DNA of 64,000 nucleotides from Pseudomonas corrugata. GTDB taxonomy: Bacteria; Pseudomonadota; Gammaproteobacteria; Pseudomonadales; Pseudomonadaceae. A program made the translations under genes and the position numbers. Location: the NCBI RefSeq assembly GCF_001269905.1, contig NZ_LHVK01000004.1, positions 62,001-126,000 on the forward strand, given 5' to 3'. Below the pieces are notes generated by a model, which was given only the letters and a program-made list of their open reading frames with translations, made no database searches and had not been told where the DNA came from. Position 1 is the first letter of the stretch; each line of letters starts with the position of its first letter. Below are positions 1-12,424 of the stretch, piece by piece.

Positions 1-80
1 TGCTGGGACAGATCTTCCGCAAATACCTGATGGAACTGCAGAACGCCGATGGGCGTACGCCCTTCTCGCCGTTACCCTGA
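1..80 (+). CDS. 3' end of an unidentified protein (partial)
   Basis: An open frame enters from the left edge and stops at TGA 78-80. Only the last 25 residues are visible, ending in DGRTPFSPLP, which is too little to name a family. The frame is followed directly by a REPIN and then by the convergent DUF1820 gene, so this is the end of its transcription unit. The identity needs sequence to the left of the window. Confidence 0.55.
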   Translation, partial: LGQIFRKYLMELQNADGRTPFSPLP

Positions 81-104
81 TTTTGCTGTGGCCTTGATGG
101 CCTC

Positions 105-196
105 ATCGCGAGCAGGCTCGCTCCCACATTGGCACTCTGTGAGCACAAGATTTGTGAACACCTGTTATCCCGTGTGGGAGCGAGCCTGCTCGCGAT
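105..196. repeat. REPIN (two inverted REP palindromes)
   Basis: The left arm at 105-128 (atcgcgagcaggctcgctcc...) is answered by its inverted copy at 173-196, with about 44 bases between them. This is the standard Pseudomonas REP doublet. It lies between two convergent gene ends. Confidence 0.9.
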
Positions 197-219
197 TAGC
201 AGCGACTCGGACTTGAACC

Positions 220-549
220 TTACTTCTCAGGCATCGGCATCGGAAACGGCATCACATTGCCGACCGTGCCCCGGGCTTCGCTGATTTTCGGAGTGCCCAA
301 GCGCTCGACTTCGTCGATGCGCACGATCGAATGCATCGGCACGAAACTGCGCACCACGCCTTCGAACTGGGCCTTGAGCTTTTCTTCGCTCGGGTCGACG
401 ACCACTTGCGTGCGCTCGCCAAAGACGAACTCTTCCACCTCCAGAAAGCCCCACAGATCACTTTGATAGATCTGCTTGGCGTACATTTCGAACACCTGGC
501 CCTGGTTGAGGAAAATCACCTTGTAGATTGGAGCTTCACGTTTGGTCAT
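220..549 (-). CDS. DUF1820 family protein
   Basis: The 109-residue product is a small soluble protein without signal peptide or membrane segment. It starts MTKREAPIYKVIFLNQGQVFEMYAKQ and matches my memory of the conserved gammaproteobacterial DUF1820 family (PA3979 in P. aeruginosa), which also sits next to miaB. Function is unknown. It is transcribed divergently from miaB over about 130 bp that carry a -10-like box on each strand. The C-terminal tail is Pro/Met-rich (PMPMPEK). The family call rests on length, sequence feel and synteny. Confidence 0.8.
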   Translation of the reverse strand: MTKREAPIYKVIFLNQGQVFEMYAKQIYQSDLWGFLEVEEFVFGERTQVVVDPSEEKLKAQFEGVVRSFVPMHSIVRIDEVERLGTPKISEARGTVGNVMPFPMPMPEK

Positions 550-589
550 GGCGGGCGAAACACATCGGCAGGTAAAAATGAGGGCGCAG

Positions 590-595
590 ACTATA
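590..595 (-). promoter_or_regulatory. candidate -10 box of the DUF1820 gene
   Basis: Read on the minus strand the sequence is TATAGT followed by CTGCGCCC, about 40 bp upstream of the DUF1820 start. No convincing -35 hexamer is visible at 16-18 bp spacing, so this is a tentative call. Confidence 0.35.
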
Positions 596-619
596 GCATA
601 GCCACTGCTCGCACAGCGG

Positions 620-648
620 TAGGAACCGCGGGACTTGTTCCCTATAAT
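620..648 (+). promoter_or_regulatory. candidate sigma-70 promoter of miaB
   Basis: A perfect TATAAT lies at 643-648, with TAGGAA at 620-625 in the -35 place at 17 bp spacing. Transcription would begin near 655, which excludes the in-frame start at 635 and favours a start at 671 or 683. Confidence 0.55.
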
Positions 649-682
649 GCGCGGTTCTTTGAATCACGTGATGACTCCCTCC

Positions 683-2011
683 ATGGCCAAGAAGCTTTAC
701 ATCGAAACCCACGGTTGCCAGATGAACGAGTACGACAGCTCGCGCATGGTCGATCTGCTGGGCGAGCACCAGGCCCTGGAAGTCACCGCACGCGCCGAAG
801 ATGCGGACGTGATTCTGCTCAACACCTGTTCGATCCGCGAACGCGCCCAGGACCGGGTCTATTCCCAGCTCGGCCGCTGGCGCGAACTGAAGCTGGCCAA
901 TCCGGAAATGGTCATCGCCGTGGGCGGTTGCGTGGCCAGCCAGGAAGGCGCCGCCATTCGTGACCGTGCGCCGTACGTGGACGTGGTCTTTGGTCCGCAG
1001 ACCCTGCACCGCCTGCCTGAGATGATCGACGCGGCCCGTGTCACCAAGCTGCCGCAGGTGGACGTTTCGTTCCCGGAAATCGAGAAATTCGACCACCTGC
1101 CCGAGCCGCGCATCGACGGCCCGAGCGCCTATGTCTCGGTCATGGAAGGCTGCAGCAAGTACTGCACGTTCTGCGTGGTGCCCTATACCCGGGGCGAAGA
1201 AGTCAGCCGCCCCTTCGACGACGTGATCGCCGAGATCATTCACCTGGCGGAGAACGGTGTACGGGAAGTGACGCTGCTGGGGCAGAACGTCAACGGCTAT
1301 CGCGGCCTGACCCACGACGGACGGCTGGCGGACCTCGCCGAACTGATCCGCGTGGTGGCGGCAGTGGATGGCATCGACCGCATTCGCTACACCACCTCCC
1401 ATCCGCTGGAGTTCTCCGATAGCCTGATCCGCGCCCATGCAGAGGTCCCTGAACTGGTCAAGCACCTGCACCTGCCGGTGCAGTCGGGCTCCGACCGGAT
1501 CCTGGCGGCCATGAAGCGCAACCACACGGCACTGGAATACAAATCCAAGCTGCGCAAATTGCGGGCAGCGGTGCCGGGGATCTGCATCAGTTCGGACTTC
1601 ATCGTGGGCTTTCCCGGTGAAACCGAGAAAGACTTCCAACAGACCATGAAGCTGATCGAGGACGTTGGGTTCGACTTCTCCTACTCGTTTGTCTACAGCC
1701 AGCGCCCCGGCACCCCGGCGGCCGACCTGGCGGACGATACCCCCGAAGAACTGAAAAAAGAGCGGCTCAACGCCCTGCAGCACCGCCTCAACCAGCAGGG
1801 TTTCGAGATCAGCCGACAAATGGTCGGCTCCCTCCAACGGATTCTGGTCACCGATTATTCGAAGAAAGACCCGGGCGAACTGCAAGGCCGGACCGAAAAC
1901 AATCGCATCGTCAACTTCCGTTGCGACACCCCGGCCCTGATCGGCCAGTTCGCCGACGTGTACATCGACTCCGCGCAACCGCACTCCCTGCGGGGCTCGT
2001 TGATCCAGTAA
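683..2011 (+). CDS. miaB: tRNA-2-methylthio-N6-dimethylallyladenosine synthase MiaB
   Basis: MiaB adds the methylthio group to i6A37 of tRNAs reading UNN codons, using two [4Fe-4S] clusters and SAM. The 442-residue product has the N-terminal UPF0004 cysteines C12, C49 and C83, the radical-SAM motif C157-x3-C161-x2-C164 in [11 protein letters not shown], and a C-terminal TRAM region. I chose ATG 683 ([13 protein letters not shown]) because it matches the usual N-terminus in pseudomonads; an in-frame ATG at 671 is possible, and one at 635 would precede the predicted transcription start. The gene is monocistronic in appearance, with a REPIN after it. Confidence 0.95.
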   Translation: MAKKLYIETHGCQMNEYDSSRMVDLLGEHQALEVTARAEDADVILLNTCSIRERAQDRVYSQLGRWRELKLANPEMVIAVGGCVASQEGAAIRDRAPYVDVVFGPQTLHRLPEMIDAARVTKLPQVDVSFPEIEKFDHLPEPRIDGPSAYVSVMEGCSKYCTFCVVPYTRGEEVSRPFDDVIAEIIHLAENGVREVTLLGQNVNGYRGLTHDGRLADLAELIRVVAAVDGIDRIRYTTSHPLEFSDSLIRAHAEVPELVKHLHLPVQSGSDRILAAMKRNHTALEYKSKLRKLRAAVPGICISSDFIVGFPGETEKDFQQTMKLIEDVGFDFSYSFVYSQRPGTPAADLADDTPEELKKERLNALQHRLNQQGFEISRQMVGSLQRILVTDYSKKDPGELQGRTENNRIVNFRCDTPALIGQFADVYIDSAQPHSLRGSLIQ

Positions 2012-2048
2012 CCTTTTCAAAAACACTATTGCCTGTGCAAGCAAGACC

Positions 2049-2135
2049 TGTGGGAGCAAGGCTTGCCCGCGATCAAGGCAGCGCGAACTTCAGCAAGGTT
2101 GCGGTGCTTTCATCGCGGGCAAGCCTTGCTCCCAC
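2049..2135. repeat. REPIN between miaB and phoH
   Basis: Arms at 2049-2073 (tgtgggagcaaggcttgcccgc) and 2112-2135 are inverted copies. This is the aaggcttgcccgcg subtype, distinct from the gagcctgctcgcg subtype seen at 105-196. Confidence 0.9.
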
Positions 2136-2249
2136 TATGGGTTGTGCCAACCCTGTGATCGGATTCGCCTGTTTAAGAGCTTTCGCACCCAGCCTACTGG
2201 CGTTATCCTTGATTTCATCTCAATTGCCCCTGGGCGGCTAAAAACGACC

Positions 2250-3257
2250 TTGAACGCACCCATCGAACCCCATCGTTTCATTCTCGAGCCCTTTGAGGCT
2301 CGCCGCTTCGCCAATCTGTGCGGGCAATTCGACGAGCATCTGCGCTTGATCGAACAGCGCCTGGCCATCGAGATCCGCAACCGCGGAAATCAGTTCGAGC
2401 TGATCGGCGAACCCAAGCACACCACCTCCGCGGAAAACCTGCTGCGCCGCCTCTACCGGGAAACCAAGGGAAGCGAGCTGTCGCCGGACACTGTCCATCT
2501 GTTCCTGCAGGAGTCGGCCGTCGAAGAGCTCGACAACCACGCCCCGGCTGAACCTGCCGTGGCCCTGCGCACGAAGAAAGGCATGATTCGCCCTCGCGGC
2601 TTGAATCAGCAGCGCTACGTGAAGGAAATCCTGGGCAACGACATCAATTTCGGTATCGGCCCGGCCGGTACGGGCAAGACCTACCTGGCCGTGGCTTGCG
2701 CGGTCGATGCCCTGGAGCGCGAACAGGTGCGACGCATCCTGCTGGTGCGTCCAGCAGTCGAAGCCGGGGAGAAACTCGGATTCCTGCCCGGCGACCTGAC
2801 CCAGAAAATCGACCCGTACCTGCGCCCGCTCTATGACGCGCTGTATGAAATGCTCGGCTTCGAATACGTCGCCAAGCTGATCGAACGCCAGGTCATCGAA
2901 GTCGCGCCGCTGGCCTACATGCGTGGCCGGACCCTGAACAACAGCTTCATCATCCTCGACGAAAGCCAGAACACCACCGTCGAGCAGATGAAAATGTTCC
3001 TGACCCGGATCGGCTTCGGCTCCACCGCCGTCATCACCGGGGACATCACCCAGGTCGACCTGCCTCGCGGCACCAAGTCCGGGCTGAACCATGTGATCCA
3101 GGTGCTCAAGGATGTCCCGGGCATCAGTTTCACCCACTTCCTGCCCAAGGACGTGGTGCGCCATCCATTGGTGCAACGCATCGTCGAAGCCTACGAGCGC
3201 TTCGAGCAGCGCGCCGAGGATCTGCATGAAAGCAGAGGCAGCCGCCAAGATGCTTGA
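2250..3257 (+). CDS. PhoH family ATPase
   Basis: A 335-residue PhoH-like protein, a cytoplasmic P-loop ATPase of the YbeZ type that works with YbeY in RNA metabolism. Walker A (GPAGTGKTY) is at about 137-145 and Walker B (FIILDESQ) at 233-240; the N-terminal 100 residues form the variable KH-like region. The start is TTG 2250, giving (M)NAPIEPHRF, the N-terminus I know from Pseudomonas PhoH. The frame is open back to 2142 but that extension does not look like the family, and the ribosome-binding site is weak for every candidate. It overlaps ybeY by 8 bp and leads the phoH-ybeY-corC-lnt operon. Confidence 0.88.
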   Translation: MNAPIEPHRFILEPFEARRFANLCGQFDEHLRLIEQRLAIEIRNRGNQFELIGEPKHTTSAENLLRRLYRETKGSELSPDTVHLFLQESAVEELDNHAPAEPAVALRTKKGMIRPRGLNQQRYVKEILGNDINFGIGPAGTGKTYLAVACAVDALEREQVRRILLVRPAVEAGEKLGFLPGDLTQKIDPYLRPLYDALYEMLGFEYVAKLIERQVIEVAPLAYMRGRTLNNSFIILDESQNTTVEQMKMFLTRIGFGSTAVITGDITQVDLPRGTKSGLNHVIQVLKDVPGISFTHFLPKDVVRHPLVQRIVEAYERFEQRAEDLHESRGSRQDA

Positions 3258-3708
3258 ACTTGACCTGCAATTGGCCAGCGCACACGCCGTCCCCAGCGAA
3301 GTCCAGTTCCGCCAGTGGTGCGAGCTGGCCCTGCGCCAGCGCAGCGCCGACTCGGAACTGACGATCCGTCTGGTGGACGAACCCGAAGGCCGCGAACTGA
3401 ACCATACCTGGCGGCAGAAAGACTACGCGACCAACGTGCTGTCCTTCCCCGCCGATGTGCCCGACGAACTGCTCGATATCCCGCTGTTGGGGGACCTGGT
3501 GATCTGCGTCCCGGTCGTGGAGCGCGAGGCCACCGAACAAGGCAAACCTTCCGAGGCCCACTGGGCCCATCTGGTCATTCACGGCTGCTTGCATCTGCTT
3601 GGTTACGACCATATGGAAGATGACGAAGCCGAAGAAATGGAAGCACTGGAACGAACGTTGCTTGCAGAGCTGGGTCATGCCGACCCTTACGCCGGCGACG
3701 AGCACTGA
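3250..3708 (+). CDS. ybeY: endoribonuclease YbeY
   Basis: This 152-residue metal-dependent RNase acts in 16S rRNA 3'-end maturation and ribosome quality control. The signature H111-x3-H115-x5-H121 ([11 protein letters not shown]) that binds zinc is intact. ATG 3250 overlaps the phoH stop, so translation is probably coupled. It is followed after 40 bp by corC, the usual order in gammaproteobacteria. Confidence 0.95.
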   Translation: MLELDLQLASAHAVPSEVQFRQWCELALRQRSADSELTIRLVDEPEGRELNHTWRQKDYATNVLSFPADVPDELLDIPLLGDLVICVPVVEREATEQGKPSEAHWAHLVIHGCLHLLGYDHMEDDEAEEMEALERTLLAELGHADPYAGDEH

Positions 3709-3748
3709 TACATCAACCTGTAACGACAAAGGATTCAGAGTAATCGCT

Positions 3749-4588
3749 ATGAGCGAAGATCGATCGAGCAACGGGCAAAAGTCATGGCTGGGCAAGCTCA
3801 CCCAGGCTTTTGCCCATGAGCCGAAAAACCGCCAGGAGCTGCTGGAGCTGCTGCGCGATGCACACCAGAACAAACTCCTGGACAGCGAAGCGCTGGCCAT
3901 CGTCGAAGGCGCCATCCAGGTCGCTGACCTGCAAGTACGGGACATCATGGTGCCGCGCTCGCAGATGGTCAGCATCAAGGCGACCCAGACACCCCGCGAG
4001 TTCCTGCCCGCCGTGGTCGATTCCGCCCACTCGCGCTACCCGGTGATCGGTGAAAGCCATGACGACGTCATGGGTGTGCTGCTGGCCAAGGATCTGCTGC
4101 CCCTGATCCTCCAGGAGAACGGCGACAGCTTCAATATCAAGGACTTGCTGCGCCCGGCCACTTTCGTGCCCGAGTCCAAGCGCCTGAACGTGCTGCTGCG
4201 TGAGTTCCGCGCCAACCACAACCATATGGCCATCGTCATCGACGAATACGGCGGCGTGGCCGGGTTGGTCACCATCGAGGATGTGCTCGAGCAGATCGTC
4301 GGCGACATCGAGGACGAGCACGATGTCGAAGAAGACAGCTACATCAAGCCACTGCCCAGCGGCGACTTCCTGATCAAGGCCCTGACGCCGATCGAGAACT
4401 TCAACGAATTCTTCGACAGCCAATTCTCCGACGACGAGTTCGACACCGTCGGCGGCCTGGTGATGAGTGCTTTCGGACATCTGCCCAAGCGCAACGAAAC
4501 CACGGAAATCGGTTCCTGGCGCTTCCGCATCCTGAACGCCGACAGCCGCCGGATCCACCTGCTGCGCCTGTCACCCATTGGCCGATAA
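3749..4588 (+). CDS. corC: CorC/YbeX family CBS-pair transporter-associated protein
   Basis: A 279-residue cytoplasmic protein with two CBS domains (about residues 60-185; VRDIMVPRSQM opens the first) and a C-terminal CorC/HlyC domain. It is linked to Mg/Co efflux and, in the ybeZYX-lnt operon, to ribosome function. The start at ATG 3749 (MSEDRSSNGQKSW) follows an AAAGGATTC sequence and agrees with the family; the frame is open upstream inside ybeY. The lnt start lies 27 bp after the stop. Confidence 0.93.
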   Translation: MSEDRSSNGQKSWLGKLTQAFAHEPKNRQELLELLRDAHQNKLLDSEALAIVEGAIQVADLQVRDIMVPRSQMVSIKATQTPREFLPAVVDSAHSRYPVIGESHDDVMGVLLAKDLLPLILQENGDSFNIKDLLRPATFVPESKRLNVLLREFRANHNHMAIVIDEYGGVAGLVTIEDVLEQIVGDIEDEHDVEEDSYIKPLPSGDFLIKALTPIENFNEFFDSQFSDDEFDTVGGLVMSAFGHLPKRNETTEIGSWRFRILNADSRRIHLLRLSPIGR

Positions 4589-4615
4589 CCCCTGCGAGAC
4601 CCGCTAAGGACACAC

Positions 4616-6139
4616 ATGCGCTGGATAACCCGCCCCGGCTGGCCCGGTAACCTGCTGGCCGTGGCGGCCGGTGCGATCACCACCCTGGCCCTGGCACCGT
4701 TCGACATCTGGCCGCTGGCATTGCTGGCGGTCGGGCTGTTCTATGCCGGGCTGCGCGAACTCTCGCCGCGCCAGGCCCTGGGCCGGGGCTGGTGCTTCGG
4801 TTTTGGCCTGTTTGGCGCGGGCACCAGTTGGATCTACGTCAGCATCCATAACTTCGGCGGCGCCTCGGTGCTGCTCGCCGGGCTGCTGATGCTGCTGTTC
4901 GTGGCCGCCATCGCCTGGTTTTTTGCCCTGCCCGCCTGGCTTTGGGCGCGCTGGCTGCGGCGCAATGAAGCCCCGTTGGCCGATGCCCTGGCATTCGCCG
5001 CGCTGTGGTTGGGACAGGAAGCGTTTCGCGGCTGGTTCCTCACCGGTTTCCCATGGCTCTATTCCGGTTATAGCCAGCTCGATGGCCCCTTGGCCGGTCT
5101 CGCGCCGGTGGGTGGGATGTGGCTGATATCCTTCACCCTGGCCCTGACCGCCGCGCTGCTGTACAACACCCCCCGCCTGATCCGCGCCGGACGCAAAGGC
5201 TTTATCGCGGCGGGCGTGGTCCTGCTGATCGGCCCCTGGGCCGCCGGCGTGGCGCTCAAGGGTCATGCCTGGACCAGCCCCTCGGGCGATCCGCTCAGCG
5301 TTGCCGCCATTCAGGGCAACATCGAGCAAAGCATGAAGTGGGACCCGGAACAGCTCAACGCCCAACTGGCGCTGTACCGCGACATGAGCTTTACCTCCAA
5401 GCGCGTCGATTTGCTGATCTGGCCGGAAACCGCGGTGCCGGTGCTCAAGGAGTCTGCCCAGGGCTATCTGGACATGATGGGCAGTTTCGCTGCCGAGCGG
5501 CATTCGGCGTTGATTACCGGGGTGCCGATTCGCCAGCTTGTACGTCATGAGAAACGCTACTTCAACGGCATTACCGTGACCGGAGAAGGTGACGGTACTT
5601 ACCTGAAGCAGAAACTGGTTCCGTTCGGCGAGTACGTCCCTCTGCAGGACCTGCTGCGCGGCTTGATCGCCTTCTTCGACCTGCCCATGTCGGACTTCGC
5701 CCGGGGGCCGGCCGACCAGCCGTTGCTGCAAGCCAAGGGTTACCAGATCGCACCGTTCATCTGTTATGAAGTGGTGTACCCGGAGTTTGCCGCCGGCCTT
5801 TCGGCCCGCAGCGACCTGCTGCTGACCATCAGCAACGACACCTGGTTCGGCACCTCGATCGGCCCGTTGCAGCACCTGCAGATGGCCCAGATGCGCGCCC
5901 TGGAAGCCGGTCGCTGGATGATTCGCGCCACCAACAATGGCGTGACCGGGCTGATCAACCCCTTCGGCCAGATCACTGCCCGGATCCCGCAGTTCGAACG
6001 TGGCATCCTGTACGGCGAAGTGGTGCCGATGCACGACCTGACGCCATACCTGCAATGGCGCTCGTGGCCGTTGATCATTTTGTGCGTGCTGCTGCTGGGT
6101 TGGGCGTTGGTGACCAGCCGGATCGCCAAGACCGTTTAA
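4616..6139 (+). CDS. lnt: apolipoprotein N-acyltransferase
   Basis: Lnt adds the third acyl chain to the N-terminal cysteine of lipoproteins in the inner membrane. The 507-residue protein has about six N-terminal membrane segments (to about residue 200), a periplasmic nitrilase-like domain, and a final membrane anchor. Catalytic positions are visible: E271 in LIWPETAVP, the Lys of KQKLVPFGE near 333, and C383 in PFICYEVVYPE. ATG 4616 has TAAGGA upstream. It closes the phoH-ybeY-corC-lnt operon; a REPIN follows. Lipoproteins in this window (lptE, rlpA, the MORN protein) are its expected substrates. Confidence 0.95.
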   Translation: MRWITRPGWPGNLLAVAAGAITTLALAPFDIWPLALLAVGLFYAGLRELSPRQALGRGWCFGFGLFGAGTSWIYVSIHNFGGASVLLAGLLMLLFVAAIAWFFALPAWLWARWLRRNEAPLADALAFAALWLGQEAFRGWFLTGFPWLYSGYSQLDGPLAGLAPVGGMWLISFTLALTAALLYNTPRLIRAGRKGFIAAGVVLLIGPWAAGVALKGHAWTSPSGDPLSVAAIQGNIEQSMKWDPEQLNAQLALYRDMSFTSKRVDLLIWPETAVPVLKESAQGYLDMMGSFAAERHSALITGVPIRQLVRHEKRYFNGITVTGEGDGTYLKQKLVPFGEYVPLQDLLRGLIAFFDLPMSDFARGPADQPLLQAKGYQIAPFICYEVVYPEFAAGLSARSDLLLTISNDTWFGTSIGPLQHLQMAQMRALEAGRWMIRATNNGVTGLINPFGQITARIPQFERGILYGEVVPMHDLTPYLQWRSWPLIILCVLLLGWALVTSRIAKTV

Positions 6140-6158
6140 CCGACTTGCGAATCCCCCT

Positions 6159-6252
6159 TGTGGGAGCCAAAGCTTGCTCGCCATAGCGACAGATCAGTCA
6201 ACATTGTTGCTGACTGACTTACCGCAATCGCGAGCAAGCTTTGCTCCCACAG
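6159..6252. repeat. REPIN after lnt
   Basis: Arms tgtgggagccaaagcttgctcgc (from 6159) and its inverted copy ending at 6252 enclose about 45 bases. It separates lnt from the convergent ydcF-like gene. Confidence 0.88.
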
Positions 6253-6295
6253 GTTTGTGGCTTGACTGATCGGGCCCCTTGAGGCTTCGTTCTCT

Positions 6296-7057
6296 TCAGC
6301 GGTAGAACAACCAATACCCCACCAACCCCACCGCCTCATTCATCAACTGCCCCGACTGCCAGATCGACTTGAACTCCGGCATCCAGCCGCCCAGCGGCCG
6401 GGCATTGTCCTGCCCCAGGAAGCCCACCGGTGCAGCGACCACTTCGAACCCGGCTCGCTGGAAGCTCCAGACAGCTCGCGGCATATGCCAGGCCTGGGTC
6501 ACCAACACGACACGACGAATCCCTTCCGGGTGGAGGATCCCGGCGCTCATCTGCGCGTTTTCCCAGGTGGTGCGGCTGAGCCCCTCTTGCCAGCGCACGG
6601 TGACGCCAAAATCATCCAACATCGAATCGGCCATCAGCTTTGCCTCGCTGGGCGGCGTGCCGTAGTGCAAGCCGCCGGAGGTCAGCACGGGTAAACCAGA
6701 CGCCTTGGCCAGCCGCGCCGCATAACGCTGGCGCTCCAGCCCGACCCCGGTGGGCTGGTCGGCTCCCCAGGCAAGGTCACCACGCTCGCGGCCCGAGCCC
6801 AGCACCACGATGGCATCGGCACGCTCGGCCAGGGTCGCCCACTCACTGCGAGACAGCGGCGGCTCTCGCTCCAGCGCCTTGGCACTCCATTGCACCACTA
6901 CAGGCAGGCTCAACAGCCAGAAACCGCCCAGTCCTGCGATAAAACACACGCGAGCCAGGCGCGGCCGGGAGTTGCGCCACCACCAGGCAAGCGCCAGCAG
7001 CAGCAAAAGAATACCGGGCGGCAGTAACAGTTGTTTGATGAAATAGCGAAATGGCAT
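6296..7057 (-). CDS. YdcF/ElyC family (DUF218) membrane protein
   Basis: The 253-residue protein has two N-terminal hydrophobic segments (about 12-30 and 37-57) and a DUF218 domain with the DAIVVLGSG signature and the LTSGG segment. ElyC-type members act in envelope biogenesis and lipid-carrier homeostasis; the substrate here is not deducible. I chose ATG 7057 (MPFRYFIKQLLLPPG) because GGAG sits 8 bases before it; the frame is open to 7147 without a better start. PA3985/PA3986-like genes occupy this place between lnt and leuS. Confidence 0.82.
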   Translation of the reverse strand: MPFRYFIKQLLLPPGILLLLLALAWWWRNSRPRLARVCFIAGLGGFWLLSLPVVVQWSAKALEREPPLSRSEWATLAERADAIVVLGSGRERGDLAWGADQPTGVGLERQRYAARLAKASGLPVLTSGGLHYGTPPSEAKLMADSMLDDFGVTVRWQEGLSRTTWENAQMSAGILHPEGIRRVVLVTQAWHMPRAVWSFQRAGFEVVAAPVGFLGQDNARPLGGWMPEFKSIWQSGQLMNEAVGLVGYWLFYR

Positions 7058-7172
7058 CGGGCATCTCCATAGATGCCCGAAGCCTAGGTGGATTGACGCA
7101 AAGCGACAACTGATTCGAAAGAAGCCTGAATCAAAAGCTTGGACCAAAAAAGCGCAACGCGTGAATCCGGCT

Positions 7173-7493
7173 TTACTTGAACTGCAGCGACCGGACTTTT
7201 ACAGCATCCTTGTCGGGCGTCCGATCCTTGAGCCAGACAACCTTGGCCGAACGGGGCGCATCAAGACGCTGGAGTACCTGAGCCCCGCTTATGCGGGCCT
7301 GATGTCCGACCTGTTCGAGATAAGCCTTGACCAGTTCGAACTCTGCGGGGCTCAAGCCACGCAGTTCCAGCTCTGCCGGACGTTCATTACGCAAGCGTCC
7401 GGCGGTTCTTGCAGCGTCCAGGGCCACCCCGAGACGATCGATCAGTTTTTCATACAACTCCGGTGTAGCGACTTCTCGTTGTGATTCAACCAT
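7173..7493 (-). CDS. conserved hypothetical protein next to leuS
   Basis: A 106-residue, charged, probably helical soluble protein (MVESQREVATPELYEKLIDRL...). I do not recognise a named domain. It lies convergent to nothing and divergent from leuS, with ydcF-like downstream on the same strand, a position conserved in Pseudomonas. The sequence reads like a real protein with no low-complexity stretch. The 292 bp to leuS contain no further gene; a TATGCT box at 7657-7662 may belong to leuS. Confidence 0.65.
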   Translation of the reverse strand: MVESQREVATPELYEKLIDRLGVALDAARTAGRLRNERPAELELRGLSPAEFELVKAYLEQVGHQARISGAQVLQRLDAPRSAKVVWLKDRTPDKDAVKVRSLQFK

Positions 7494-7584
7494 CCCTCAC
7501 CTCATTGAAGATAAGACTCACTCCCCATTGAGAAGCTTAGCTTCGCTGGGCAAACCGACAGGACGCCGCGACCAACGGCCCTGA

Positions 7585-10392
<2,808 letters not shown>

Positions 10393-10482
10393 TTGGATCG
10401 GGCACCGGGTCAGTGACCCGGCGCCGAATATGACCTGCCGGGGCCGCACTGCCGGCCCATAGGTTTCAAGGGGAGCAACAAG

Positions 10483-11088
10483 ATGATGAAACGTAATCTG
10501 CTGGTCATGTGCCTGACGGTCCTGCTGAGCGCTTGCGGCTTCCAGCTGCGCGGCACCGGCACCACCGAACTGGCCATCAATGAGCTGGACCTCAGCGCAC
10601 GTGACGCCTACGGCGACACCGTGAAGATGCTGCGCGAGATGCTGGAAAACAGCGGGGTGAAAGTCTATAGCGGAGCGCCGTACAAGCTGGTGTTGACCCG
10701 TGAACAACAAACCCAGCGCAGCCTGAGCTACGCCGGTGCCGGTCGTTCGGCCGAGTACGAGCTGAACAACGTGCTGAGCTATGAGATCCGCGGCCGGAAC
10801 GACCTGGTGCTGCTGGACGACAAGCTCCAGGTGCAGAAGGTCTACCTGCACGACGGCAATAACATCACCGGTTCCGACCAGGAGTCGACCGAAGTACGCG
10901 AAGAAATGCGTCGCGACCTGGTCCAGCGCATGATGCTGCGCCTGCAACAGCTGAGCCCGGCCCAGCTGGAACAGTTGCAACAGACCGCCGACGCCAAGGC
11001 CAAGGCTGACGCCGAGGCGCTGGAAGCGGCACGCAAGGCTGAGGCGGAAACCCCGCAACAGTCGCCCATGCAAATCCCGGCTGAATAA
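10483..11088 (+). CDS. lptE: LPS-assembly lipoprotein LptE
   Basis: LptE plugs the LptD barrel that inserts lipopolysaccharide in the outer membrane. The product of 201 residues has a lipoprotein signal with lipobox LLSAC (Cys about 19) and then GFQLRGTG, typical of LptE. The last ~50 residues are Ala/Glu/Lys/Gln-rich and look unstructured, as in other pseudomonads. AGGGGAGCAACAAG precedes the tandem ATGATG start. The leuS-lptE-holA order is conserved in gammaproteobacteria. Confidence 0.93.
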   Translation: MMKRNLLVMCLTVLLSACGFQLRGTGTTELAINELDLSARDAYGDTVKMLREMLENSGVKVYSGAPYKLVLTREQQTQRSLSYAGAGRSAEYELNNVLSYEIRGRNDLVLLDDKLQVQKVYLHDGNNITGSDQESTEVREEMRRDLVQRMMLRLQQLSPAQLEQLQQTADAKAKADAEALEAARKAEAETPQQSPMQIPAE

Positions 11089-11127
11089 GCTTCGTGGGGC
11101 GCTCCAGCGCCCCGCATGCTCTCTCCT

Positions 11128-12165
11128 ATGAAACTCGCCCCCGCCCAACTCGGCAAACACCTGCAAGGTGCACTCGCGCCGGTCTATGTCATCAGCGGCG
11201 ATGACCCGCTGTTGTGTCAGGAAGCCGCCGACGCCATTCGCTCTGCCGCCCGCCAGCAAGGCTTTGACGAACGCCAGGTGTTCGCCGCCGACGCCAGTTT
11301 CGACTGGGGTACGTTGCTGCAGGCCGGGGCGAGCATGTCGCTGTTTGCCGAAAAGCGTCTGCTGGAACTGCGCCTGCCCTCGGGCAAACCCGGTGACAAG
11401 GGCGCTGCCGCGCTCATCGAGTACTGCTCAAGGCCGGCCGAGGACACGGTGTTGCTCATCAGCCTGCCAAAACTCGACGGCAGCGCGCAAAAGACCAAAT
11501 GGGGCAAGGCCCTGGTCGAAGGCCCACAGACCCAGTTCGTGCAGATCTGGCCGGTGGACGTCAGCCAACTGCCGAGCTGGATCCGCCAACGCCTGTCCCA
11601 GGCCGGCCTGTCGGCCAGTCAGGATGCGGTGGAACTGATCGCCGCCCGGGTCGAAGGCAACCTGCTGGCTGCCGCCCAGGAGATCGAGAAGCTCAAGCTG
11701 ATGGCCGAGGGTGGTCAGATCACCGTGGAAACGGTACAGGCCGCCGTGGCCGACAGCGCGCGTTTCGACGTCTTCGGGTTGACCGATGCGATCCTCAACG
11801 GCGAGGCTGCCCATGCCCTGCGCATGCTTGAAGGCCTGCGCGGAGAAGGTGTCGAGCCGCCGGTGATCCTCTGGGCCCTGGCCCGGGAGCTACGGCTGCT
11901 GGCCAACCTGTCATTGCAATACAGCCAGGGCGTGCCGCTGGACAAAGCGTTCAGTCAGGCCCGCCCGCCAGTGTGGGACAAGCGCAAACCGCTGATGAGC
12001 AAGGCGCTGCAACGCTACTCGGCACCGCGCTGGGCACAATTGCTGCTGGAGGCCCAGCGCATCGACGCACAGATCAAGGGGCAGGCTGCCGGATCGCCAT
12101 GGATGAGCCTCAGTCGCCTGTCCCTGCTGATGGCCGGCCAGCGACTGGCGCTGCCTGCCGAATAA
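11128..12165 (+). CDS. holA: DNA polymerase III delta subunit
   Basis: HolA is the clamp-loader subunit that opens the beta sliding clamp. The 345-residue product starts MKLAPAQLGKHLQG and carries the N-terminal AAA-like fold (PVYVISGDDPLL) without a functional Walker A, as usual for delta. ATG 11128 matches the family; an ATG at 11116 adds four residues. It lies 39 bp after lptE. A REPIN follows. Confidence 0.94.
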   Translation: MKLAPAQLGKHLQGALAPVYVISGDDPLLCQEAADAIRSAARQQGFDERQVFAADASFDWGTLLQAGASMSLFAEKRLLELRLPSGKPGDKGAAALIEYCSRPAEDTVLLISLPKLDGSAQKTKWGKALVEGPQTQFVQIWPVDVSQLPSWIRQRLSQAGLSASQDAVELIAARVEGNLLAAAQEIEKLKLMAEGGQITVETVQAAVADSARFDVFGLTDAILNGEAAHALRMLEGLRGEGVEPPVILWALARELRLLANLSLQYSQGVPLDKAFSQARPPVWDKRKPLMSKALQRYSAPRWAQLLLEAQRIDAQIKGQAAGSPWMSLSRLSLLMAGQRLALPAE

Positions 12166-12187
12166 CCTATCGCTCTGCCAGACGCCT

Positions 12188-12316
12188 TTGTGGCGAGGGA
12201 GCTTGCTGTGGGAGCAAAGCTTGCTCGCGACACAGGCGCCTCGGTTTAAGGACAAACCGCGTCAGCTTCGTCGCGGGCAAGCCTTGCTCCCACAACTCCC
12301 TCGCCACAAAGCTCGC
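12188..12316. repeat. REPIN with extra outer inverted repeat
   Basis: The REP arms are at 12207-12230 and about 12271-12294. They are flanked by a second inverted pair, tgtggcgagggagcttgc at 12188-12205 and its near-complement at about 12295-12316. The two nested inverted repeats could fold into one long hairpin between holA and arfA. Confidence 0.8.
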
Positions 12317-12424
12317 TGGTCGCAACTTCCGCACACATTTCCTCCAGCCTGCAAGGACTGGACAACACCCCAGCCCTGCCCCATGATTTGCCCCGCAAAA
12401 CCCACCCCCACGAGAGATCCGAGC

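Noticed and set aside
536..2059. 507-codon minus-strand frame across miaB
   Set aside because: Antisense shadow of a clear radical-SAM gene; no recognisable protein features.
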